Assembly: GCA_011037195.1 (NCBI GenBank)
Contig: JAAEAF010003835.1
Location: 36,736 to 100,735 of the forward strand
Direction of reading: 5' to 3'
DNA: 64,000 bases
Source of the DNA: Triatoma infestans
Taxonomy: Eukaryota; Arthropoda; Insecta; Hemiptera; Reduviidae
How positions within the stretch are numbered: position 1 is the stretch's first letter; the number at the start of each line of letters is the position of its first letter. Made by a program: the position numbers and the translations under genes. Positions 21,600-30,849 of this stretch are shown here, piece by piece. The notes beneath the pieces are model-generated. The model ran no database searches and was not told the origin of the DNA. It saw nothing but the letters and a program-made list of their open reading frames with translations.

Positions 21600-22400
21600 G
21601 TAAACCTTCATTGAATGCCAGCAGCGCAGTCAGGAGTTGGATTGGAATCTTCTCCACAACGACTCTCTCACTGAATCTGCAGGAGCTATCATTTTCTAAG
21701 CCTAGCTTTTTCAGGCGCTCTCTGAGACAACAATGCCCCTTGAGGAAACCTGCCAGTATGTTTTGCTCAGACTGTGCAGGGGTCTGTACTTTTCCGGCCG
21801 TAACTGCCCAAAAAGTCTTAGTCTGCTACACTCCTGGAATCGTTGTGCAAAGCAATATTCTCTTAACTTCCACCTCGTTTCTGAGTTCTTCTTGAAATGA
21901 CTAGATCAATAATTTCACAAAAATGTTCTGTCTCCTTAAAGGGGATAAACTGAGCCTTTTCTTGCCAGGATGTCGGCTATTTCGTTACCCACCGTGCCTT
22001 ACCATCCCCATAGAGGACAACTTTAACATTTCTTCCCTGGTGTTTGAGTTTTCTTATAGCATTTTCAAGCTGAAAACACCAGAGCTCAATGTTTTAACAG
22101 CCGCCTGGCTATCGGATAGAATCACAATCTCTTGATTCCGAAACTTCCTTGAATGGATACATCTTCCATTTGCTTGGATTTCACCAGAAATATGTTAGGA
22201 AATTTGCCTGTAGGCTCCAAGTGCCTGGTTCTTGGCCCAAACATTCCAGTCGCAGTCCTTTTAGGGGTTCTCGACCTGTCCGTGTAAGAACCAATGTCAG
22301 ACTTAATACTAGGCAGAATGCAATTTTTAACGAAGCTGTATTTCTTTGTACATGCCTTCTTCATAAGTAATCGTAATATAATTGGGACGGAAATTTCCAT
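21600..22400 (-). pseudogene. LINE 3' region with RNase H domain, decayed
   Basis: Minus-strand reading gives an RNase H start (SYTDRSRTPK then GMFGP, about 22240-22310), then after a frame change ILSDSQAAVKTL (about 22090-22125), then ADILA (about 21970-21985), and further down a GHCCLRERLKKLGLE-like segment and a CRFS-like cysteine remnant (about 21680-21760). This order is that of RNase H-bearing R1/I/LOA-type LINEs. Frameshifts and stops are frequent. It is related to, but more diverged than, the copies at 1921-2425 and 34972-35851. Limits are approximate. Confidence 0.7.
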
Positions 22401-23978
22401 TTGATTCCATGTGTTCACACAAGAAACACACAGTCAAAAAATACACACAAATACACACAGCGTTTGTTTCTATTTATGTTTGTTTTAATATGAATAATGA
22501 GTCATCCAATTTAATATAGGTTCTGTGTAAGTTGTTTTGTATATAAAACAGTATATAATACAAATAAATACAGGAATATCACATGTTTCCATATAAACCA
22601 GTATTTAGTTATGTTTGAAATGGACTCACATTCACTGTGAAATGATATCTATGTGAGAAATATAAGGGTGGATGTTTAGACATATATATATATCAATACA
22701 CACCAATTCACCATAGGTAGATAAAATTTTGGTAGAAGATCATACAGAAAACTGTGTTTTAGGACAAAGGGAATATTTCCTGTATAACGATAGAAGACCA
22801 AAGCTTAAACAAGGTCCTAAACATACAAATACCCTGGGTATGGGCACTAAATGTTTGCCAGTTAATATTCCTACTGTGTGGAACAATTAGTTCAAATGGG
22901 TTGGTATGTATGATTGGTTAGTATCATAGGTATATATATCACAAAATAGTGAAACAAATATTCACCAATCCAAATTTGTGTGTGGGGTTTGGGTTGGGTG
23001 AATGCGTTATATTTGTTTTAACACAAAGAGATTTTTTAATGTTACTAACGCACTCTGTTGTTGTTACTATTGAATTATTTATTTGATATTAACGTGATAT
23101 ATGTGTATTTGTTCACATGGCCGCCTAAATAAACCCTAAATGTCATTCTTTGATCTTTTATACCAATCCCATTTTGTTTGTCTTTGTCTGTTTTAATTCT
23201 TTTTTTATCCAATATATGTCAACCTTGTTTTTCTGGCTGAAATTACTTCTTTCTATTCACTTTGTATTAGTTATTTACATTAATTAGTAACTCCTCTATA
23301 ATCATCAGGTCCAACTCACCTTATTATCTGATTAATTTGTTACATTTTTCCCGGCAAATCTATTTAAGAATTATTCTGGGGCGTATGTGACGTAATACTT
23401 TTCTCTTGAGTGCCCATTTCAGCAATATTATGCGAGTCCATCATCTATATAACATTAATACGAATCTAATATATTGCGAAAATTTCTATATTATAGAAAA
23501 TCAGATTTTCCGGAAGTCCGATTTTTATATTCACTTTCGGATGCACATATAAATATTTTCGATTATAGATTATGTGAAATGTACGAGTAGGTAATAACCG
23601 TATAAATAAATCATTAATCAATCAAAAGTACGTTAGTTACAGTAAGAGAAAGTACTGTGAGTGTTTCACATCAGATTTTTTTTGGTTAATTTAATGATGA
23701 ATTAGTATTTTATTAACGTATATTAAATATCCATAATAATTTTTTAAATTTTTTGAAGTCAAGATGAGAGGTGATTTTTTAATGGAAGTCTGCAAACTTT
23801 TATTTATTTTTTTTCACTTCATTACCTTCAGAATTTATTTTTTATGAATAATAGACAATGCTTCCTAATAAAGAATAAAGTAAAAAGTAAAATTATTTGA
23901 AAGAAATAAAAGGAACAGTATAAATTATTCAAAATTAATTACATATTTATTGCAAAATAAGGAGTGTGGCAAACAGTG
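22401..23978. other. Intergenic DNA; family N 5' fragment at 23636-23685 (minus)
   Basis: The only recognised piece is the family N 5' signature in reverse orientation (AGTAAGAGAAAGT, then GTGAGTGTTTCACATCAGA). The rest is AT-rich with no coding signal. Confidence 0.5.
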
Positions 23979-24062
23979 GTCAGGTTGGCCGAGCGGTCTA
24001 AGGCGCCAGATTTAAGCTCTGGTTCCCATATGGGAGCGTGGGTTCGAACCCCACACCTGACA
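23979..24062 (+). tRNA. tRNA-Leu-TAA: tRNA-Leu (UAA)
   Basis: An 84-nt class II cloverleaf. The acceptor GTCAGGT pairs with ACCTGAC, followed by discriminator A. The A box is TGGCCGAGCGGTCTAAGG, the anticodon stem CCAGA/TCTGG closes loop TTTAAGC with anticodon TAA (24013-24015), there is a long variable arm, and the B box is GGTTCGAACCC. CCA is not encoded. A run of T directly follows (about 24065-24076), the RNA polymerase III terminator. There is no intron. All stems pair, so this is a working host tRNA and not a SINE head. Confidence 0.97.
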
Positions 24063-24076
24063 AGTTTTTTTTTTTA
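24063..24076 (+). terminator. RNA polymerase III terminator of tRNA-Leu
   Basis: A run of T immediately 3' of the tRNA. Confidence 0.85.
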
Positions 24077-24494
24077 TTCTTAAATACCTTGGCATAATAT
24101 TATTGTTTTATATTAATTGCCTTTATTATTATTATGTTTATTTTAATAAAATATTTTTAGTAGTAATAATTATATTGCTATCAAGGTCATAAAGTGTAAG
24201 ATATTTTACGATTAATGACAAAAATTAAACTAGACTAATGATAGCCTTTTTATAATTACATTGTCCGATTGTTTAATTAGTAACATTTTTTTCTGATTAT
24301 CATTGTGAGTTCCCATTAAAATGTAACACATTGGCTAAAGAAAAAATGATATATTATTTAGTGATTTTTAAATTTTAATATTTTTTAGAAACTAATTGCT
24401 ATATAAATATAAACAATAGTTATTATTAATGAAACAAGTAAAAAAATTAGTTGGCTGTGGCCAAAGAAGAAACCTTTTTATTTTTAAAAGTTTA

Positions 24495-24535
24495 TTCGAC
24501 GTTTCGGACACTTTTGGTGTCCTACCTCAGGGACT
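24495..24535 (-). ncRNA. Hammerhead-like motif of the Penelope-like remnant
   Basis: Minus strand: CTGAGGTA, a perfect 6-bp helix II (GGACAC-CAAAA-GTGTCC), then GAAAC-GTC. Relative to the CTGANGA core one conserved A appears as T, and helix I is not obvious, so activity is doubtful. Confidence 0.5.
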
Positions 24536-24899
24536 ACATAAACAGAAAGTTGTATGATAAAAACTAGAATATTTTACGATAAAAAAAAAAATATTAAAAA
24601 GATATGATACCTATGAAGGATGAATAGAGAGTAAATATTGGAGGAGGTTATTGTTTGGTTATGGAGTATACAAGGTATATTTGCAAAGAAATCAGAGAAA
24701 GGAAAATTTACAAGTTGGAAAGTATGAGGAGTGGAGAAATGAAAAACAAACCAATTAGTAATTATAAGAGAAATAAATGAATAGAAATAAACAAGAAAAA
24801 TGCTCCTTTTTTGAGGAAGCGAAAAATGTTATAAGAAGAGATAATGACGTCCTTGGTCTTTTTTGTAGTTGATGGAGTTAGAGTTGAGGTTTAATGTGA

Positions 24900-25150
24900 A
24901 TGGATTCACAAAGAAGTCGCTTCAGGTGGTTTGGTAAGAGGTGGTTAGGATCGATGCATTTCGGAAATCAAAGGAATATGCAAGGGTGAGTGCATGTTTT
25001 GTGAGGCCTGTACTGTCAATTTTTTTTTGTTAGCTATGTCCAGTTCATGTTGTCTAAGTCTCTTTTGTAGATGTTGTTTTGATTCACCAATCTAACATGC
25101 ATTACACTTTGGTGCAGTGCAAAGCTGCTGTAAACAGAATTCGTTTGGTC
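24900..25150 (-). pseudogene. GIY-YIG endonuclease remnant of a Penelope-like element
   Basis: In shifting minus-strand frames: TNSVYS (about 25130-25150, the GVY-like start), PKCNAC then a stop then IGES (about 25080-25110, a C-x2-C group followed by the YIG motif with its Tyr codon turned into a stop), SKQHLQKRLRQHELDIANKK (the R...H helix, about 25040-25090), and TKHALTLAYSFDF (about 24965-25005), which resembles the conserved ALA.H...FDF segment. At least two frameshifts and one stop make it a pseudogene. The endonuclease would have nicked target DNA for reverse transcription. Confidence 0.6.
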
Positions 25151-25210
25151 ATAAGTTTCAGTGAGGTCTTTGAGTTTAAAGTAAACATGCGACTAAAGAG
25201 GAACTCTATC

Positions 25211-25570
25211 GACTTGTAGAGATAAAACAAAAAACACCGTGTATGAAATAATAAAAAATGAAAAATTCTAGAGATATATATATATATATATATATAATCA
25301 TAAATACTATTTTATTTCGATTATATAATAGATTCAAATTACTTTCTTTAACTTCCTTAAATTAAGTATTTTGTCATAAGTATTATCTTCATATTAAGCT
25401 CAAACTTTTGTAGCAAACAAATTAGTTTAAAATGTTCCATCCATGCAATTTAATAACTTTCAGTCAATCATTTATCAATATTAATGATGATACTTTGCTA
25501 AATTCATACATTTTAAAATTCATATTTCAATACTTATAATTTATCATGTAATGTATATTGTTTTTCAAAA
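25211..25570. other. Intergenic DNA with (AT)n microsatellite
   Basis: An AT repeat at about 25274-25296; nothing else recognised. Confidence 0.5.
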
Positions 25571-25580
25571 TACTTAAAAT

Positions 25581-25891
25581 AATTGTTGTGGTGGTTGTTT
25601 CCGCAGAACTGGATAGCGTCAGAGACATTTTCCGTGGTAGTCTGTTTCTTTTTGTGGTCATTGACCGGTTTCGGATGTTTGCCGATCATCAGTATGTTTT
25701 TTTCAAAAAGCGTAATGTCATAGACTTTGCACAGAGCAAATACATTAATACGTAAATTGCTCAATGATTGCTCTGTGCAAGTCTATGCTATTACGCTGTT
25801 TGACAAAAACATCCTGATGATGGGCGAACGCCTGAAACGTATGATGACCACAAAAAGGAGTAGGCTACAACGGAAAATGTCTCTGATACTG
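25581..25891. mobile_element. Hammerhead foldback (copy B)
   Basis: Opposed arms share sequence with copy A: TGTGGTGGTTGTTTCCGCAG at the left and ACGGAAAATGTCTCTGATAC at the right. It is flanked by an 11-bp near-perfect duplication (ACTTAAAATAA on the left, ACTGAAAATAA on the right). The left-arm motif (25659-25696, minus) keeps CTGATGA and GAAACCGGTC but helix II is broken. The right-arm motif (25810-25846, plus) keeps CTGATGA and GGGC-GAAC-GCCT but has lost the GTC cleavage triplet. Confidence 0.65.
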
Positions 25892-26017
25892 AAAATAAAA
25901 TATCCAAGAATATTGTAAATATCTAACTACCAAAGACTACAATTTCTAAACTCATTCTATCTCTCTCGCTCTCCCAATCAGAAGTATGGCAGGCAGAAGA
26001 AGTCAAAACCAACATGA

Positions 26018-26262
26018 GGGAAGGGATTAGCTCAGTGGTTAGCGCACTCGACTCCCCCGCAAAGAACTCCCGGTTCGACTCCAGCTGTGCTGCTCTTAGA
26101 TTTTTTTTCTTCCTAAGAGCCCCTACAGCTCCACAGTCCTGTGATGGACAGTGCTGTCTGTAACCAGAGAACACTGTCCGGAGGTCGGCAGTGCACTGAG
26201 AAGCTTCCAGGCGCCAATGACATAGATGTTGACGCGCCTTAAATTTAAAAAAAAAATTAATT
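26018..26262 (+). mobile_element. tRNA-derived SINE (family S2), copy 1
   Basis: The tRNA-like head has A box TTAGCTCAGTGGTTAGCGCA (about 26027-26046) and B box GGTTCGACTCC (26072-26082), followed by a body with CTAAGAGCCCCTACAGCTCC and CACTGAGAAGCTTCCAGGCG and an A-rich tail. An 8-bp duplication CAACATGA flanks it (26010-26017 and 26263-26270). The body matches 58067-58250, which defines the family. The cloverleaf does not close, so it is not a tRNA gene. Confidence 0.8.
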
Positions 26263-26511
26263 CAACATGAAATACTTAGTTTCAACAACATTAGCTAGCT
26301 ACAACGACAACACTCGCTAGTTTTACATCAGTAGCGTTAAGATTTCCTCTAAAGTTCCATTTCAGATAAAAGTATGTTTCTGCCACCTATATAATATTTA
26401 GCATACATTAGAATTCCAAATTTGAAGAAAATCGGTTCATCGAAATTAAGATTGTACAAAATAAACATAAATTTCTGAGTTTTTTCGAAATTTCTAAATA
26501 ATAACTATAAT

Positions 26512-26918
26512 ATAAAAGTATTTGTTGACCGGTGATAAATTATATTATGAAGAAATTTGGTGAGGATCAGTGAAGAAAGAAAGAAACCTTCAATTATGCC
26601 AACGTTTTGGCAGATATCCTGTTTTTATCAAGGTTTTAATATATAAATAGTCGTGAACATGTGGAGAAAGAATTTTTAAACATACACATTTGTTACGTCG
26701 CAGAAACATAAAAAAAAAAATTAAAAATTACTAGTTTCTTTTTTTTTATGTTTCTGCGATGTACAAATATGTATGTTTAAAACTTCTTTATCCAAATATT
26801 CACGACTATCTATATATAAAGACCACTTGATAAAGACAGGAAACTCTGTCGAAACGTTGGCATAATTGAAGATTTCCTTCTTTCCTGACCGATCCTCACC
26901 AAATTTGTTCATAATCTG
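26512..26918. mobile_element. Foldback element with a third hammerhead-like motif type
   Basis: Two arms of about 170 bp (left about 26545-26720, right about 26740-26918) form a long imperfect palindrome. Matching outer ends are GAAGAAATTTGGTGAGGATC and its complement, matching inner ends ATGTTTCTGCGATGTA and its complement. It is flanked by an 8-bp duplication ACTATAAT (26504-26511 and 26919-26926). The right arm (about 26827-26860, plus) holds TTGATAAA, helix GACAG-GAAACT-CTGTC, then GAAACGTT; the left arm holds the mirrored version with more changes. Confidence 0.6.
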
Positions 26919-27079
26919 ACTATAATGATTTTCTTTATAGTTGGAATACTAAGTGCACAGATGTATATCTATCACTTTTATTTATTAGATTAAAAAATTG
27001 TATGTAAGTGATTCTTAGGAATCTGAGTCGTTAAAGTTCAAGTGGGTTTAGTTATGTATATATATATAAAAATATAAAA

Positions 27080-27840
27080 AGTAAGAGAAAGTCATGTGAC
27101 ACTAGATTTTTTTTTTCACTCCTATTAAGAGGAAGTATTGTAATCTTGTTTTTTACTTTCTCTTACTCCTATTAAGAGGAAGTATTGTAATCTTGTTTTT
27201 TACTTTCTCCTACTCCTATTAAGAGGAAGTATTGTAATCTTGTTTTTTACTTTCTCCTACTCCTATTAAGAGGAAGTATTGTAATCTTGTTTTTTACTTT
27301 CTCTTACTCCTATTAAGAGGAAGTATTGTAATCTTGTTATTTCCTTTCTCCTACTCCTATTAAGAGGAAGTATTGTAATCTTGTTTTTTACTTTCTCCTA
27401 CTCCTATTAAGAGGAAGTATTGTAATCTTGTTTTTTACATTCTCCTACTCCTATTAAGAGGAAGTATTGTAATCTTGTTTTTTACTTTCTCCTACTCCAT
27501 TAAGAGGACCAAGTATTGTAACTTGTTTTTTACTTTCTCCTACTGCCTAGTTCGAGGAAGTATTGTTATTCTTGTTTTTACTTTTCCTTTTCCTATTAAG
27601 AGGAAGTATTGTAATCTTGTTTTTACTTTCTCCTACTCCTATTAAGAGGAAGTATTGTAAGGCTTGTTTTTTACTTTCTCCTACTCATATTAAGAGGAAG
27701 TATTGTAATCTTGTTTTTTACTTTCTCCTACTCCTAGTAAGAGGAAATTTCTAATCGTGTCATATTTTCGATATCGATTTTTCACCGGAAATATCCGTTT
27801 TGAGGTCCCCTGTGTCCAAAAATGTGTTTTTTAGCAAATG

Positions 27841-27881
<41 letters not shown>

Positions 27882-28695
27882 AACAGCATAGTTGAAACTT
27901 GATATTACGTTTAGGTATCACCATGGAAACTGACGGTGCGTTATCTGTCAAAATTCCTCAATCGGAAGTACCATTTTACTAGTTTTTTTTTTCTTACGTT
28001 TTTACGATTTTCTCCAAAATAGCTCCGACAACTTTCTTGAAACTTGGAATATCAACAACATATACAAAGAGCTACAACTTTTATTTGAAACATTTCTCCG
28101 GGAAAATTCATTTAAGGGCACTTCTAGAGGAGGGGTGGGGTTAGGTTTTCATCTTAACTGCTATTTCAGTTTATTAGACAATTCTGTCATCTAAATAATC
28201 TTGATTAGAATTAAATATGTTGTTGAAATTCCGAGTTTGAAAAAATCAGATAACCGGAAGTGCGTTTGTTTTAACACTTTACTAAATGATTTTTTTCATT
28301 TTTTTTGCGACTTTTTTAAAAAATGGTTCCGACGATTTCCCTGAAATTTCGTATATAAACTAAGCATGCAAAGATCTACATCTTTTATTTAAAACATTTC
28401 ACTGGGAAAATACATTTAAGAGCACTTATAGGGGAGGGGAGAGGTTACAGCTTCCTCTAAAGTGGTATCACAGTTGATTACGTACAATTCTATCATCCAA
28501 ACAGAATTAATTAGAAATAAATAGATGCCCTAAATTCCAAGTTTTAAGCCGGAAGTGCGCTTTTACTAGACAGTTTTTCCGTTTTCGACGAATTTCATTA
28601 AATTTGATACACAAACTATACAATTTGTCAATTATAATTTTGCGAACTGGAGTAAGAGAAAGTTGTGTGAGTGTTTCGCACCAGATTTTTTATAT
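27080..28695 (-). repeat. Family N repeat, full copy in reverse, with expanded 3' end
   Basis: Reading on the minus strand from 28695: 5' signature ATCTGGTGCGAAACACTCAC with an imperfect GTGCGA-AACAC-TCACAC hairpin; two internal units of about 300 bp, each with GCACTTCCGG-type, AAATGTTTCAAATAAAAG-type and AAGTTTCAAGAAAGTTGTCG-type segments; an AC microsatellite (plus-strand TG run at about 27838-27872); and the 3' signature. The 3' hairpin segment is then repeated in the minisatellite at 27112-27750. Confidence 0.65.
27112..27750. repeat. 47-bp minisatellite, about 14 units
   Basis: Exact 47-bp spacing of CCTATTAAGAGGAAGTATTG blocks starts at 27121, 27168, 27215, 27262 and onward, with the last units (from about 27495) more diverged. 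Each unit reproduces the terminal hairpin segment of family N plus the adjoining AATCTTGTTTTTTACTTTC. Units 1-8 are nearly identical, implying recent expansion or homogenisation. Confidence 0.9.
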
Positions 28696-28869
28696 ATAAT
28701 ATTTTGTGTATATAATTCCAAACTCGGCATGTTTCTTGTTTAGGGCTCAACAAAAAAAAAATTAGTAAGAAATATGAATAGACACTTTTTCTATTTTTAA
28801 CCAATTTCATATTACATTGCATCCTAAAACGAATGAGAAAGAATTTGTAAAGGGTACTTTAAACATCGA

Positions 28870-29095
28870 AATATGCATTTTTTCCCACTCAGGTACCATC
28901 ACCCCTCGTAACCTAGTTAGGCCCTAACAAATAACATTTAAAGTCCAGTGTATCAACTAATTTGGCTCTCTGCTAATCTATGTTATCACATTGTTTGACA
29001 AAAAGCATCCTTGATGATGGGCGAACGCCCGAAACCGGTCCATGACCACAAAAAGGAGCAGGCTATAACGGAAAATATCTCTGATACAAATGAGA
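28870..29095 (+). mobile_element. Hammerhead element fragment (copy C)
   Basis: A single-arm copy. The leader (CCCACTCAGGTACCATCACC, then CGTAACCTAGTTAGGCC) is shared with copy I (62885-63095) but not with the foldback copies, so it represents a longer form of the element. The hammerhead region at 29006-29044 has an extra T in the core (CTTGATGA) but perfect helix II GGGC-GAAC-GCCC and GAAACCGGTC; helix I is CATC against CATG. Probably inactive. Confidence 0.6.
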
Positions 29096-29818
29096 AAGAA
29101 GTTCATAATCTTAAACAAACTTTAATGATGCCACTAAGTGTTTAAGGAATAAAAAGAATTTAAATAAATGGGGAAGAAAAGATTATTCTAGCCTCTTCAG
29201 ATTATGAAAATAGTTGAATAAACAAAACTAAAATATTTAAGTGTCAGTTGTTTGCGTTCCCCTTGACTATTACGGGGCCCAAGACAATTGTCTCGTTTGG
29301 TCTCTACTACTACATATAAGAAGACCAATCTGGTATTGCATGGCTAGAATCTTAAAGTCAATTTCAAATAATCTTAATTAATGAATAATGAAAATAATTT
29401 TGAAAACTGTGATAAAGCTATTTTTTTTTCTATTTTCTTTGTGGAAATTTTAAATTTTATAGGTAAAAAGTATAATGTAATAAACACATTGGGGATCAGT
29501 TTGTATTGAAATTGATAGGTTGCGATATTGTTCTGTAATTTAATTAGAAGTTTTTTCGTTTTTTTTTTTTTGTAATCTTTATTCACGCTACAATCAGCGC
29601 GATAGCGCTATAAGTAACAATCATACAAAGTACATAAATACAAAATGACTGGAGAAGCTACCCAGCGGTAACACTCCAAAACTATACAAAATCACTATTG
29701 ACTCTCTTCACTTGAGAGGAGATCACGAGGCCATTGTCTTTTAGGACGTCTAGGAGGGTTATTAGGAAGTGTTCGGGAAGACAGGTGTTCAACTAAAGGG
29801 TTTGTGTGAGTCTGTAGA

Positions 29819-30702
29819 TTAATCTGGAACTTCCTGGGTTTGGGCGACTTGAGCAATGAACGGTTGTAGGGATTGGAGTCTTTGAAGATTTGAGCGTTTG
29901 GTTGAACCCCATAGTTCTATCCCGTACGCCCAGATAGGCTTTAAAATAGATATATAAATTAGTCTTTTGTTGTCTAGGGAGAGTTTAGATCTGTTGTACA
30001 ATAGTCTTTTAAGTTGTCGAAAGCGTCTGTCTATTCTTTTAAGTCGTTTATGGGGATTCCATGTAAGTCTTCGGTCTAAGTAAAGCCCAAGATAGCGAGC
30101 AACGTTGACCACTGGTAAGGGAATTAAGTTGTAGTAGTCTGGGGGAAGAGTAATGCAACGTAGAGTGAAGGTAATGTTTTGGGACTTATTTTCATTAAGT
30201 TTAATGACCCATTTTTTGAACCAATTTTCTAGGGAGGAGAGGTGGGAGAGGTATGTAGTTTTCTATGGGTTGTTACGGGATCATTATCGGAAGACAGGAT
30301 AGCAGTATCATCTGCTGCCTTGGGCACTCCAGTTTCGGTATGATTGAACGGAGAGAAAGATGATCCGATTTGTACTTGAAAATACCTATCGGAAAGGTAG
30401 GACTTTAGGATAAGATAATAGGTGGCTGGAAGGATGCCCTTCAGTTTCCAGAGCAGCCCGGGGTGCCATACTCGATCGAAGGCCTGCTTCATATCGAGGA
30501 AACCCCCCGAACAGCACTCCTTCTTCTCAAGGGAGGATGCAATGGTGTCTACAACGCGATGAGTTTGTTGTATGGTAAAATGGTGGCGTCTAAATCCAAA
30601 CTGATGGTCTGGGATAACATTGGAAACTTTAAGGATTGGTAGGATATGTTTAGGGATGAGTTTTTCAAGTATTTTGGCCAGGACAGAGAGTAAGCTAATG
30701 GG
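29819..30702 (-). pseudogene. Jockey-type reverse transcriptase, 3' segment (broken)
   Basis: Starts at PISLLSVLAKILEKL, then HQFGFRRHHFT and FLDMKQAFDRVWH (first catalytic Asp), then an internal deletion joins GVPK directly to AADDT, removing the segment that normally separates GVPQGS from the catalytic F/YADD box. A later piece (29819-30112) carries YLGLYLDRRLTW and the ILKPIWAYGIELWG thumb-type segment. The deletion and frame breaks make it non-functional. Confidence 0.85.
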
Positions 30703-30838
30703 CTTATTGGTCTTCCTCACTTCCCTATACAACACGATTCTCCGAACCACCTATTTCCCTATTCTTTGGAAGTTCTCTATTATTCGTCCCATTCTAAAGC
30801 CCAAAAAACCTCAACACCTCCTCTCATCCTACCGTCCC
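30703..30838 (+). pseudogene. Inverted upstream reverse transcriptase segment of the same LINE
   Basis: Plus-strand reading gives LYNTILRTTYFPILWK, then IIRPILKPKKP and a final SYRP that ends exactly at the right target duplication. In Jockey elements SYRP is followed by ISLLS, which is where the minus-strand segment begins. The two pieces are neighbours in the source element placed head to head. Confidence 0.8.
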
Positions 30839-30849
30839 AATTAGAAGTT

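Larger units (their letters stand above)
24470..25210 (-). mobile_element. Penelope-like element remnant (endonuclease plus hammerhead-like tail)
   Basis: On the minus strand a broken GIY-YIG endonuclease region is followed downstream by a hammerhead-like motif (24495-24535), the order seen in Penelope-like elements where the terminal repeat carries a hammerhead. The reverse transcriptase region is not visible upstream. Limits are approximate. Confidence 0.6.
29553..30838 (-). mobile_element. Jockey-type LINE insertion with inverted 5' end
   Basis: A 1.29-kb insertion flanked by a perfect 11-bp duplication AATTAGAAGTT (29542-29552 and 30839-30849). The minus-strand 3' end has a poly(A)-like tail (plus-strand T run about 29559-29571). 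Reverse transcriptase sequence occupies the minus strand from about 30702 leftward, while 30703-30838 carries the immediately upstream reverse transcriptase segment on the plus strand. This is the structure left by twin priming. A 3' portion of the same family recurs at 60505-60900. Confidence 0.85.

Noticed and set aside
26027..26095. tRNA gene suggested by A and B boxes
   Set aside because: The acceptor and anticodon stems do not close, and the sequence continues into a SINE body that is repeated at 58067.
27112..27750. CRISPR array, because of regular repeats
   Set aside because: The whole 47-bp unit is conserved with no unique spacers, and the genome is eukaryotic. It is a minisatellite.
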